Assembly: GCA_037833965.1 (NCBI GenBank)
Contig: AP031354.1
Coordinates: forward strand, 9,836,001 to 9,900,000
Length of the DNA: 64,000 nt
Direction of reading: 5' to 3'
Source of the DNA: Marchantia polymorpha subsp. ruderalis
Lineage: Eukaryota; Streptophyta; Marchantiopsida; Marchantiales; Marchantiaceae
Shown: positions 24,620 to 37,010 of the stretch, one piece after another
Layout of the letters: every line of letters begins with the position of its first letter
Position numbering within the stretch: position 1 is the stretch's first letter
Notes under the pieces: model-generated
What the model saw: the letters and a program-made list of their open reading frames with translations, nothing else
Database searches by the model: none
What the model was told of the DNA's origin: nothing
Program-made: the position numbers and the translations under genes

Positions 24620-25887
24620 CGATGACATATACTTCGAAATGCAGTTGGAGCCTGGTAATGCTGATCCGTTCCATTTTCATGATGATTAAAACTGGGGCAG
24701 AACCGATGGAACTCATGAAAGCTCGAGCTCTGCACGACGTAATGCTGGCAACAGGAAATGGGTGGATCACTGCAATAAAACAGCTATGTGCGAATGGCAG
24801 TGTATGTCACGGTATTGTATGAGAAGATGATGAAAACGACGAACCCCACGTACTTTCACTCTCCTTCTACGAGCCATCAGAATTCAACAGATATACCAAA
24901 TGCGACCCCGAACTCAATGATTTCTCCGGCCATAGGTCAGCTTAGGCACCTGAGGAAGCTTCTGTGTTTTCTGCTGCTACGTTCGGAACCCGAAGCACAT
25001 TCGCATCCGCAGGAACTGGAGCAGCTCAGCAACACTCTGAATTTCTGGTCCTGAGAGAGATCGGGAACACTGGGCTCATCCCTGCAGGCCTGCCATAATT
25101 CTCGCAGCTCATCAATCTAGACTTGCATGGAGATTAACTCAGCTTTAATCACGAATTTCAGATGCATCTGCTGCAAAATAAGAACAGTCTGAAGGTCTTG
25201 GACCTCATCAGCAACGACCTACAGGAGTCCCTGGATCCGGACAGTTTCATCCAGGCTTCATCCCTACCATCGTGGACCTGAGCCACAACAAGCTCGAGGA
25301 TCCGTTGCCTCCGAGTCTGGGGTGGCTGTAGAAGCTGGACTTGAGCTACAACAAGTTCTGGGGCGAATTGCCCAGGACCATCTTCGGCATGCAGTAGCTG
25401 GGGCTTCTGGAATTGAGACACAATTCGCTCGTGGGGGCTTTCCCACTATCGGTGGGATCTCTCCTCCTGCTGAAGGCCATGTTGTTGGAAGGGAACTCGA
25501 TGGGATCTCCAGCATCCAACATCGATCGGCAGACTGAGAAAACCGCCGGTGCTGGTCCTGTCGAGCTGTAGCATTGTGGGAGAAATTCCCCAAGAGCTAG
25601 GAAGCCTAGTGAAATTGCGCACACTGTACTTGGATGGGAACGAGCTCAGTGGACCCATACCATCGAGCCTGGGACTGCTGACGGAACTTTCTGAGCTCAG
25701 GCTCGAGTCGAACCATTTCGTGGGACCCATCTCTTTTACTCAGGAATTTTTGCACAAACTGGGTACACGATTTCGGGTGGATGCCACAAATCTGGGCCTC
25801 TGTCCCCAAGGGTCCCACTGTTCCGTCGGCGCTATCCCCAGCTCCGCCAAATCCAATTTCCATACCCATTTCAACTATACGCTTTAA
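24620..25887 (+). pseudogene. PII-2-like leucine-rich-repeat protein, pseudogene
   Basis: Remnant of a plant LRR receptor-like protein related to PIRIFORMOSPORA INDICA-INSENSITIVE 2; living relatives are secreted or surface LRR proteins. Translated pieces follow the family order. The N-terminal cap (24686-24830) has Trp-Ile-Thr and a CANGSVCHGI motif. Next come PHVLSLSFYEPSEF (24843-24885) and ISPAIGQLRHLRKL (24920-24961). LRR units follow (about 25160-25550: VDLSHNKL, LDLSYNKF, LELRHNSLVG). The intact tail (25549-25887) holds GEIPQELGSL, DGNELSGPIPSSLG, LRLESNHFVGPI and the conserved end FTQEFLHKLGTRFRV. Reading it needs several frame changes (for example near 25260 and 25540), and in-frame stops occur throughout, including TGA at 24821, TAG at 25327 and TAG at 25393. 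Several stops look like C-to-T changes of CAG, CAA or CGA codons. It cannot make a full protein as it stands. Confidence 0.8.
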
Positions 25888-26851
25888 GCGTCACGACACT
25901 CGCATTATTCATCTGAAAAAGGCTCGTCTTCATCATCTTCCCCCGCACCGGCATCAGGGACAGCAGTGGCTCCAGGGCAGCGCCCCGATTATACTCTTGC
26001 TTCCTACGGCCACACATCGGCAACAGACTCTTCTTCTTCATGGCCACTTCCTGGCGATTTTCTGAAGCTTCTCTTATCCGCTGCACCTGCTTTCCTCCTG
26101 ATGAGTACCAGCACACCATTTCGCTGCCTCGATGCTCAACGAGGCTGATGTCAACACCTTCCTCGGCCCGTCATTCTTCACCGATTCAGTTCCTGGTACT
26201 GTGAGATATTCTTTTTCCTGTCTTCTCTGTCGACGCCCCTCGGTGCAAGCAACTGTTCTGCAGAAGCCCCCATGGCATGGCATGTCTGCAGGCAGACACA
26301 GGACAACTTCTCCCACCGGTACAAAGTGCAGCAGTACCCAAATCCGATTCCGTGGTCAGCTTCTGGAAACTTATGGAGCTTATCTGAAGAACGCACGCTC
26401 GCCCCAGCGAAAAAATCTCTTCAAAGTGTTTTGTTAAAAAGGTGAATGAAGCCTCCTTCCAGTAGTTCCAATCAAAAGCTTTAGCTCCACCTCTTTACCT
26501 CGATGTCATACGGAGAGTAGCTCCCTGGTGTAGGTATATAGTACATCTGCTACTACTACTACGATTCCTTATATTGTATAGAGTTTAGTGTCCAGACTCC
26601 AGGACCACTTCATAATCTGCCCCCGGCAAAGGAGGATTTGCACATTTGAATTGTGCTTCTAATCTTCAAAGTACACAAATACCTTTCATCATTATCATCT
26701 CCATGCATACTCATGACCACGGCAGTGGCTGCTCTCGATTTCTTTATCCATGAGGACGGGGAGTTCAGGCTGCTCGGTTTTCAATACCCTTCGGTGGTTA
26801 CACAAGGGCTTCAAAGGCGATGGATCGTGAGTAAATGCTTTGTGAATCTCC
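25888..26851. other. Intergenic downstream of the LRR pseudogene
   Basis: No gene recognised. Short frames only. A run of CTA-type trinucleotides (ctactactactac) lies near 26550. Part of this may be the former 3' region of the LRR gene. Confidence 0.45.
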
Positions 26852-27697
26852 ATGGGCCTGCTTGTAAATCGAGATCGAGCTGCAGCAGCGATTGCAGTAG
26901 GACTCTTCCTGTTGTTGCAGCGATTTCTGCTGTTGAAATACGTATACATCAGTCACGAGTTCCTGACCAACCTGACGAAGGATTTCGAAAGCTTTCGGAG
27001 CTGGGATCGAGCTAACTTTCCGAATTCGTCCAGTCCAAAAGCGGGGCCGCTGTCGGGAAAAGGGGTGATAAAAAGGGGCGAGGTGATTGAGATCTTCTGC
27101 GAGCGTGAGAAGCGCGTGAGCATCGTGGGTCTTAACATCGACTCCGTTCCCGATCTGAACCCGCCGTCCTTCGGAACTGATCGGATTCTGTTCCCCATAT
27201 ACTCACATACCAGATTATACCACACCACGCAGCCTCTGGAGTCTGAGACTCTGAGTCTGTCTCGGTCTATTCATGTCGCTTCCTTCCATGTGGCCGAATC
27301 CCCAAAAAAATCCGATCTCGTGGCAGCAGACCAGCTCGCAACACACCCTCAGCAGCCCCGTCCGCTTTTCGCTGGATTGCTTCAATCTCTCATCGGCCTC
27401 GCCTGCGCCTCCTCCGCAGTCTCACTCCATTTGCTGCTGCTTTTTCTGGGATCGGCCATTGGCCTGGCCCAAGGTTTCACCAAGTCTCTCATTTCCGGTT
27501 ATTGCCCGGATTCTGTGCTGGCTGGAAAGCTTTGCGGCATGCCAGCCGGCCCTAGGCTCGCCAAATTTAGCCTCTGCTCTTCATCCATCCCACAGCAATG
27601 TCCCGAATCCTCCATGTTCCTTGTGCCACTTTGGACCAGAACTTGTCGAGATCTCTTCTCTACAATCTCTCCTCTATTTCGGCTCTCCTTTATTTAA
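26852..27697 (+). CDS. Orphan ORF with an N-terminal membrane segment
   Basis: A 281-codon frame from an ATG at 26852. Residues 9-29 are strongly hydrophobic and follow a short charged start, as in a signal anchor. Residues 35-85 look like ordinary soluble protein with Lys, Glu and Phe, plus a sequon (Asn-Leu-Thr). From about residue 125 the sequence becomes Ser/Leu/Pro-rich, tracking a C/T-rich stretch of DNA (27225-27690), so the second half is probably not coding. It may be a first exon of a split gene, a fragment, or chance. I recognise no family and assign no function. Confidence 0.25.
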   Translation: MGLLVNRDRAAAAIAVGLFLLLQRFLLLKYVYISHEFLTNLTKDFESFRSWDRANFPNSSSPKAGPLSGKGVIKRGEVIEIFCEREKRVSIVGLNIDSVPDLNPPSFGTDRILFPIYSHTRLYHTTQPLESETLSLSRSIHVASFHVAESPKKSDLVAADQLATHPQQPRPLFAGLLQSLIGLACASSAVSLHLLLLFLGSAIGLAQGFTKSLISGYCPDSVLAGKLCGMPAGPRLAKFSLCSSSIPQQCPESSMFLVPLWTRTCRDLFSTISPLFRLSFI

Positions 27698-28675
27698 TTA
27701 TTTATTTAATTCAATTGCGTGGGGTGATATAACATAGAGCATATTATTTCTGCATGTGGTTGCCATGAGTAACTTTTTCTCCCAACAGGATGATGTAATC
27801 AAAATCTCGTTTTTGAAGAGGGAACTCTCACAGGTGTCTTTTTGTGGTTGGCGGAGATGAATCGAGTGATGATGACATGGAATCACACGTGTCGCCTTCC
27901 GCTTACATGGAACGGAGTACTGTCCGTGAAACCTTGTATGAATCAGGGATGTCCCGATGCACCTGTCCCCGTTCATGGTAAACTGAAAAGGAGAGTATGG
28001 GAGTCTTGACAGCTCCTCCTTCAAACCATCCAGCATATACGGAGCAGTTGGAATATTGGCTACTCCATTTAACTGATGCGAGCAACAATAACCACCATCG
28101 AGTCTAGCTAGATTCCAAGTAATATCCCTTCTAGACCTCCTCGTACCCAGCCCCGGGGATATATACATAATAGCCCCTAGCACCACCATATTGTCACACT
28201 TTCCAACCGAACTACGTATCCAGATTACATCAATTTAGGCACCTTGTGCCCACCTCTATGCCGAACCAAATGAACCAGCTCAAATCTCTACGGTAGAGGT
28301 TTCACGGCTCTTCTCAAATACCACCAGAAACATGCCCCACACATGCTCTCACCACAACCTATCAACTATGGACATCTAGACTTTTAAGAACCAACAACAA
28401 ATACATGATCCTTGACACTCAACCGGACGTAAGGCTAAACTAATCTCACACCGTATTAAATGCTTGTTCCAGCTATATTTTATCCGACGCCATCCTATAG
28501 ATGAGTCAAGCACCCATTTTTTCAAGTATCATCTGGTTCGAGTAAACATAGCAAGCCTACAGATTCAGATCATTCATAGGAAGCCTCCTAAAACTCTACA
28601 TCCAACAAGCTTATTACCACATCCTCTCACAAGCACTCTATACCCATATCGAAGCACTACAAAACACAAATGGTC
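27698..28675. other. Intergenic approach to the AT-rich block
   Basis: A 163-codon minus-strand frame (27698-28189) has no domain I recognise. The rest is A/C-rich with short frames. No RNA gene or transposon ends are seen. Confidence 0.45.
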
Positions 28676-28754
28676 ACTGCTTTCAGTTTTACACATATTT
28701 TAACTGTTTTCACTTTTACACATGTTCTCACTGTTTTCAATTTCACACAAATTC
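28676..28754. repeat. Three imperfect 27-bp tandem repeats
   Basis: Units start at 28676, 28703 and 28730, each opening with ACTG followed by a TTTCA-rich core and a TTTACACA-like middle. The copies differ at several positions. The array sits just before composition drops into the AT-rich block. Confidence 0.75.
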
Positions 28755-30616
28755 AAAATGCCTAATCACTCACATAAACATTTTCCTGTCTTACTTTAGA
28801 AAGACGGTTGTTGAAATCAGCATCCGAGAGAGGGCAGCATTAGGGCAGTGAAGAAAGCAGCCGAACATACAGAGTAAACGCGAGTAATCCACGGCGCGCA
28901 GCGACAGTGGGTTATACACAAGTTCCAGTGGAGATAGATCCACAAAACTTCAATCTTGTATCGAATCTATTTGGAAGTTACTTCGTACCTTACATCATAA
29001 TGTAAATCAACACATAGATCTTAGTATTAATGTACCAATATATCTGCACATGCAAATTATTGAACATTATACTCATATGGTTTTGTGAAGAAATGTAAAA
29101 ATATAATCGATACTTTTTTATATAAAGCAAAAAGCAAAGTTCTATATAAGAGAAACATTTTTTCATTTTTAGTTTAAGATAACAATAAAGTATTACATGA
29201 AGGGTAATGCAATATAAAATGGCTTATACAGATAAGATGAATTTAGGTCTAATCTTGTCTTCTAAATTACAATTCCAGAAAGTATTCATAATTAAACTCA
29301 TCTTCTATGTGTATCATATAATGTGTTGCATGTTTTAATATTAGTACCATCATCATGGATGACAAGTTAGAATACTAGATGTGAGATTTGGAGATTCGAG
29401 CTTATAAATACACATCTTAAGCTCATTATAGTATTAATTTTTTTTTTAATGTTCATATTCCTATCATTAATGTGATCAAAATCACAAGTTCTATTCATGA
29501 ATTATTGCAACTATTAATGTCCGGTTTGAATCTATGATTTCACATTGTGAATATTCATCAGAATTTATGTATGTGGATCATTTAATATGTTATTATTCAA
29601 AAAGTAGTTTGATGTATAAATATTTTATATACAAAACCATTGTATCACAATCATATTTTAACATATTTTTTATTCAAATACATGTATGTATGTCTACCAT
29701 TAATAATTAAATAATAATTTCATACAAAATATTAAAGCTCTATACAAAATTTTAATTGATAAATCAATAGATACCTAAATAATCACAAATAAATGTATCT
29801 AAATTAATTAATGATTAATTTAATTGATATCCTAAATCTACAAGTTGCACACAAAAAAATTTGACAAAAAAACTCTATTCAATTACATGAAACAATATTT
29901 ATTCACCATTGTATGTATGTATTTCATTTTCAAATGGTCACAATTTAAAATCTCTCTGATTTTTCAAACACCTATGACACACATATAGATGTGTTTCCAT
30001 ATTTAAATTTTTTAGACTTTAAGAGTGAAAGAAAATGTAATTTTATTTTATTCTTACTTGAATAAGAATATTCATTTAAATTCAAATTTTAATGAAAAAT
30101 ATTTTCTATTGAACATTATCATGATAAATATTAAATTCTTAAAAAATTGAATCGATTTTTTTTTTCATTTACACATATGATTCATTTTTTGAATTTATTC
30201 TCTATCATCACATATTTTTAAAATTATAGAAAATGAATAAAAAATAATTTAAATTATATTAATTATCAAATTTATCAATATATTCCTATATTTAAAATTT
30301 TAATAAATCAAAAAAGAAATATTTGTTTTTGTGTTAAATTCAATCAATTGAAGGCCAAATTAGGCAATTCTAAATGAATTATCACATTATAGTTCCAACT
30401 ATTTCAAAGTATTTCTACATAACATGACAAATAGGTCATTATGTTTAATAAAAAAAATTTAAAATTTTGAATTTTGCAAAGAAAAAGATTGATCCAATCT
30501 TTAATGTAATAATTTACATTAAGACAAAAAATACAAACATATTTGTTAATTTGAGATAACTTTTAAACTTATATATCATATGAATGTTTTGATTGTATAA
30601 TTGAATTTGTGAAAAA

Positions 30617-30620
<4 letters not shown>

Positions 30621-30647
<27 letters not shown>

Positions 30648-30676
30648 CAGCCTGTGGCATTTATCAGCCTGTGGCA
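30621..30676. repeat. (TA)n microsatellite followed by a 15-bp direct duplication
   Basis: A 27-base TA run (30621-30647) runs into two exact copies of TATCAGCCTGTGGCA at 30645-30659 and 30662-30676, spaced 17 bases apart. The duplicated motif is much richer in GC than its surroundings. Confidence 0.9.
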
Positions 30677-31264
30677 AAAATACAATTTCAATAAAAAAAA
30701 TTATTTGAACTGTTTGTATTTTTGAAATTCTTCAATCTTTGCATGAAATAATAAAATTGGCAAGATTGTTGATCTTTTACATTCATCAGTAATATATTAT
30801 ATATTATCTTTTTAATATCTTACATGATCAATTATAACATAAGATAATTTTGCTCTAAAGAGCAAAGTAAAAAAAATATTTAAGGTTTTTTTATATTTAT
30901 CAATTATGTTTCTCAAAATCATCAATGTTAAACCTGAAATAAATTCTAAAAGATTTTTTTAAACATTAATTTTTTAACTCGTTTTCAATATATTAAAAAA
31001 TAAGCTAGAAAAATAAAATAAATCATAAAATTTTCAAATTTAATATTGAAAATATAATAATTAATTTTAATTATTATTATTAATGTTTTTTTAGTCTAAA
31101 AGTTCATCGGGTTATAGTAAATAAATTTTCATTTCAAAACATAAATTTGATTTATATATTTTATGATATGTTAATCATATATCAAACAATCATTTATTTA
31201 TTTAAAATTAAAATTCAAAATTCAAAAAAAAAATCTAAAAAAATTATTTTTATCAAAAGTCATT

Positions 31265-31335
31265 GAAAGCTGCGTGGACGAGGAACGGCCGGGGCGTTGG
31301 TAGGCGGAGTGGGCATTCAAGTTTCAGGCTTGAAT
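31265..31335. other. Short GC-rich island inside the AT-rich block
   Basis: About 55 bases (31265-31318) have very high G content, ending in a small inverted repeat (ATTCAAG ... CTTGAAT, 31315-31335). It is flanked on both sides by nearly pure AT sequence. No reading frame or RNA fold is recognised. It may be an inserted fragment or a conserved element. Confidence 0.6.
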
Positions 31336-33370
31336 AGTAAAAAATTGTTGCAACTTATCATAAAGATATAGTTAGATCAAAATGCAAATATTAGCTGTTA
31401 AACAATTTGTATATTTTTCATAAATCATAAAAAATAATGACAACTTTATTGTTTCAACTAAGTCCTAACAAATATACTTAAAATGATAAAATTAATTAAA
31501 AAGTAATATACATATGTAGCTATATTTTGTAACTTGATCTGTTAATAAATTCAATTTGTTCAAATTAAGTTCAAATGTTTTTTTAATCTAATCAAATTTG
31601 AATAGTTATATATAATATAATCTTACAAATAAAAATCCATTTAAATCTTGGTTAATATATCAAAATTTTGTTTTTTATTTTTTATTTTCAGAAGATCTTC
31701 AAAGTTTGATGCGACCAAAGAATTGATTAAGACTCCCTGACACAACATATTTCTCTTCAACTTTCTTTTGCGTAAAGATGCATCAAACAAAAGTGGGGAG
31801 CTATTACGGGCTTGCCTGATTAACTTAAAATGCCACCTACCCTAATAATCTCTCACCTATAGTAACCATAATCTACCAGCCCATCATGGACCTTGATGTT
31901 GAGTGGAAGAAGTTGGGAGGAGTAGGTTGCATGAGTGCAAACCATCGAACAAAGAAAACTTTGAGACGCACCAGTCAAAACTTCTGAAAACTCCAAAGTG
32001 GTAAATGCAAAGCTATTTGCATTTACAAAAAACTTTGCATTAGCAAAAGTGAATTAGTCACTTCACATCTAATACAATGGCTGTCACATTATTGAACAGA
32101 ATTGCAGTATCAGGGATGTTTTTTGGTTTAAGGCTTACCGAAACGTTCACACATGATGAGCTTATAATTCGAGAACTAGCTTCGTATTCGGAGTAATATG
32201 GATCTCAATGGTGAGCTTTAACCCGACTTGTGCATTTGATGCGGTTAACATTATATTCACTGAAAAAAAAGAAGGTAATGTAATGTAAATTATCTTCAAG
32301 GGCAAATCGTGAGACTCAAATATGGAAAATCTATTTATACAAGCCAAAACATTCAAAAGCTCTAATCAGAAATAAGTTATCCATGTAAGGCTTATTGCTT
32401 GGAGCTATAAGCTATCAACGTCACTTCTTGCACAAGCACTCGTGAACTAGTTAATTTACCAAATTTTTCTATTCATTTTTATATATTCACACAACATATT
32501 TTAAGTTTGTATAAATAATTTTAATTATTGAATTTTTTTAAAATTAAACTTAAAATTGGTTAAATTTTATTTTTTAAATATATAAAATCAATGTAAATTT
32601 TTTTAAATTAATTTTGAATTTATTTAATTCATGTTATAGTACACATGAAGCTTTATAACTAAATTATATTCACTCAATTTGTAGTCAAACAAACATGAAA
32701 AATTTTATATAAGATAAATTAAATTTATTCATTCAAATATTTATGTTAATTTGAATACAAAATATAATTATGTGACTTTATAGTTGCCTAATGAAATTGA
32801 ATGAAATGAAAAAAATAAGAAATTATCGTTTTTTTTTCACTCCCATTGATAATCATATGTTTATAATTGTAGTATATAGTTGTAAGATCTTATTGATAAC
32901 ATATTCGTACAACAAAATCATGTTAATAGAAGTAAAAAAAAAGTACAGTTGTTTGAAATCAATGTATTCAAGATATCATAATGTTTATATAAAATATTAA
33001 CAAATTTATATCAAATAAACTTTTAAATTGATTTGACTACATAAATAAAATTCTTTGATTTTTTAATTTACTAAAAAAAATATATAGAATGACAAAAATA
33101 AATGAGATTTTTATTTTATTTTTATTAATAATCATTTTTTTATAATCATGTAAATAGTTATGAGCTGAATGAGACAATTTATGTGGTTACAAACACCTAT
33201 AACAATAATACTACTAATCTTTATTTGAGAATTTTTTGATACACATCAATTAAGAACAAGGCTTTGTGGATAATTTCTGCCAATAACATGCACATCAAAC
33301 TCAAGTAGGAGCTGATAATGACGAGCTTCAAGACAATCTATGAACAAGGTGAAAATGTATACGTCACCCA

Positions 33371-33570
33371 AGGTTGTACAATAATCCAAAAAATAGAACA
33401 TGTTATCATTCGTAGAATTCTTATCCATGACTGCAACCTCACGTGACCAACAAATTCATACATAACAAAACAAAGTTGTATAACAATCCAGAACTTAATG
33501 CATGTTATCATTCACGGAATACACATTCATGATTGCAAGCTCACGTGAACAACATATTCATACATAACTT
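33371..33570. repeat. Diverged tandem duplication of about 102 bp
   Basis: Two adjacent copies (about 33371-33472 and 33473-33570) share in order: a GTTGTA start, an AATCCA motif, ATGTTATCATTC, GAAT, CATGA-TGCAA, CTCACGTGA and ATTCATACATAAC. They differ by numerous substitutions, indicating an old duplication. Confidence 0.8.
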
Positions 33571-36500
33571 AGTATATTCATACATAAGAATTATATTCAT
33601 AGAAGTAAAAGAGATGTTTGTAATAATTAAAAAACAATTTATTTTAAAAATTACATTTTTTTATAAAATAAATCAAAAATTTAATATCAATTAAAAATTT
33701 AAATTCGTTATACAATTTTTTCACGCATAGCCATACCTCTAGCTTTCAAAGTCGTAAATATGTTAATTTGAAATCTGCGTATTAAATTTTTTGGTATGTA
33801 TAAGACACATAAATTTCTTATTTAAAAACAAATTCAACAAGTAAAATTTTTTTAACCTTTGATTCTAAAATAAAAAAAAAATTAAACAGTTGGAATGAAA
33901 AATATCTAATATGTGAATATTTAAAAAATATTTTTAATAGATTGCAAATATTTTTTATGTGCCTTAAAATTATTTTTTATTAAATAATATTAATAATATT
34001 TTAATATAAATATTATCAAAATAAAATTTCTTTATATTGAAATTATCATAATTTGAACAAGAATAAAATTAATTCCAAATTCCAAATTTTTTTCATCTAT
34101 TATAAGTAAAAAGTAATAAAAGTAAAAAGATAGATCCACAATAAATGATGATATTGTGGTTCTATATATTTTTAAAATAAATAAATTAATTAAAAAGATA
34201 CAATTTAAGAACAATGTTGATTTTTTCATATATTTAAAGTTGTAAAATTTGATGCCACATGTGACAATAATCCAAAATTGGAAAAAAACATGAAATAATT
34301 TAAAAATTTTATGCAAAATTTTATGTTATAATAAAAAAAATCATCAAATTTAAATCACTCTTCAAAAACTAAACTAATCATAAAGATTTAATCTTAATTT
34401 ATTCAAACTTAAGTTAAAAACTTTCTCATCAAAGTCAAATGGTATAAATTTTGGTTCTTAAATTCAGCCGGAAACATTGTTTTTAATGATAGATAAATGA
34501 AATTTTAATAAAGTACTGAATTCTAAAATAATTTTTTTTATATCTATAGATTATGTTAGATTTTAAGTGATAATATTGAGGAGCTTCAATTTGATATTGT
34601 ATATTTTAAAAATATATTTGAATTGAATAGAATCTTTTAGTAAAAAGATTTATATAATTTTAGTAATTCAGGAGAGTTTTATTTTTTTGTTATTTAACAT
34701 GTAATTTCAACATATAATTTTGAAAGAAATTCCCCTCAATATATAATTTCACTGCTTAGATGAATTTGATGTGTTATGAATGTTGCCAATTTGATTTTTT
34801 ATTTTTATAGCACAAAAATTCAACACTATATTCAATAAGCAAAAAATATAAATTGATCACAAGATCATTCAATTGATTTAACTATGTTTCCAGATTTTAA
34901 ATACATGTAGTTTGTAATGTTTAATCAGAATAATCTAAGTTGAATTCATTTTACTTTAAAATGAATTCAACTTATTTTTCATTATATTCAATATTTTTAA
35001 TAATGAATTTATTAATCTATTTATTATAATTTTTTATTTTCTAACAATTTTTTTTCATTATTATTAAAAAATCATACTTAAATTTATTAGTGAGAGAAAA
35101 AAATATTTGTTTCAAGGTTTCATAAAATTAATGGTCATTTTTGATGATTACACTATGATTTAATTTTACATCATTGAATTATTGTGACAAACAAATTATT
35201 ATAAAAGTTATAAGATGAATATTAATTAGAAAAATATGTGTTTTTTGTTTGTAGCTTCAAATAATATGATTTAGAACCAATGATTTTAAAAATAAATACA
35301 ATTATATGTCTTTTTATTTCAAGTCATAAATATGTATCATTATGGTTTTAAACATGTATTGTTGAAATTTAAGTCCTTCAAAGAAAATTACTTAATTGTA
35401 TTTGAGATCTAAATAAATATCAAACTCTGATATAAAGTTAGTCTAACATTGAAGTATGCATGATACATATAAAAATTACTTGTAAAAAAAATAAAATTAA
35501 AACAGACAAATTAACATTTAATATAATCATTACTATTTTCAGTACATCATTTGAGATTCAAAAAATAAAAACTTAATTATATCTTTAAATTGAAATGATA
35601 ATCTTAATTTCAAATTTTTTTAAGGCATTAATATATATCCACTCTCCATATGAATTTGCAACTAAATATTTATAAAAATAAAATTAAAGCAAAATCAGAA
35701 AAATTTATTTCATTAATATCACGATTCAAAAATTTCAATTTAAGTTTAATTTTTTTTTATGTAAAATGATTTAAATATATTGTTGTGTTTGACTTTAAAA
35801 TATATATTATTTTCATTCTCATTAATAAATAAAGAAATATGTATGTAATGATTTTTATATTCTATTTTATTTCAATAAAATAGAAAAAATCTTTAATTTG
35901 ATTATGAATAAGAGGTTTCAATTTTATTTTGGATTTTTTATTGAAATTTTTTATTTCTGAAAAAAATTAATCAATTTAAATGAATAATTTTTTTATTTAT
36001 ACATTTTTTTAAAATATGAATTTATTTATTTTTTCTTAAATTTAAATTTGATGAGTTATATTACTTGGCCATACATTTTTATTATAAACAATACTTTTAG
36101 TTGTCCTGCGTTAGAATCACGCGATTAACAAATTGTGACTGGTTGTGATTCGAGTAATATAAGTTGAAGCTATTGCAACAGAGCTCTTGTTATCCCACAT
36201 CCTAATCGTAGACAAGTTTCAATGATGAATTTACTTTCAAATTGTATGAATATTTTTGCATCACATTTGTATTTTAGAATTTATTTTATGATTTTAAATT
36301 TTAAATAAAAAGTAAATTCAACTTCATTTCAATCATCATTCTGTAGAGTTAAATCTTTGATGCAAATGTCTAGGTATTGTGACACAACAATAATACATAC
36401 TTTTAAAAATTAAAATTACAAAATACGGTTATTTATTTACAAAGTGGAAGCTACAAATTCAAATGCAATTATCACCTGCCAAAGATTCATTGCCATGGAA

Positions 36501-37010
36501 AAATATTTGAATAATTTTTTCTTTTAATAGAGGTTTATGAAGCACATATTTCTTCAGAATGTATTTTATAATCAGATCTATGTTCAAAAAACGTAGAGCT
36601 CAACTTCCCATATATTTATGAGCTATTACTAAATAATCATTTCATTTATGGTTATTTCAAAAAAGGTAATTAATGGTTACTCCTCCATTGATTTCTTAAC
36701 TCTTGGTCAATTCACTACTCTTTGCATCCAGATAAACTATATTGTTTAAAATTAGAGTGTATGACAAAAATTATTTTATAAATTTTGTTATGGCTCGATT
36801 TCTGCCAAATTTCTATATACGATTAAATTTTCTTTACAATTTTATTATATGCTAGAATTTCCAGATGATATGTCTGAAAAGTTGATTTTTAATGGACTCG
36901 TGCTTCTTTGATTTGGTAAAACGACGATAAAAAAGTATTATAATCTTGATGTTTTATGGAAATGTCAACTTCGTGCATGTACTAGATCAATGGAACAAAC
37001 AGTAGACTTT

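Larger units (their letters stand above)
28976..37010. other. Eight-kilobase AT-rich, gene-free block
   Basis: Base composition falls sharply to very low GC (roughly a fifth to a quarter by eye) across about 8 kb. Homopolymer A and T runs are frequent, and stops occur in every frame. Open frames are short and biased to Ile, Lys, Asn and Phe. Neither organelle genes nor a protein domain can be recognised, and the block has no coding density, which argues against plastid or mitochondrial origin. Internal features (a TA run, a GC-rich island, a 102-bp duplication, and a less AT-rich patch at 31.7-32.45 kb) are listed separately. Likely intergenic or heterochromatic DNA. Confidence 0.75.

Noticed and set aside
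24575..24665. Possible minus-strand tRNA with a GGTTCGAATC B box
   Set aside because: The T stem does not pair and no A box or acceptor stem is present at the right distance.
28976..37010. Plastid or mitochondrial DNA insertion as the origin of the AT-rich block
   Set aside because: No organelle gene is recognisable and coding density is nil; plant organelle genomes are gene-bearing and generally less AT-rich than this.
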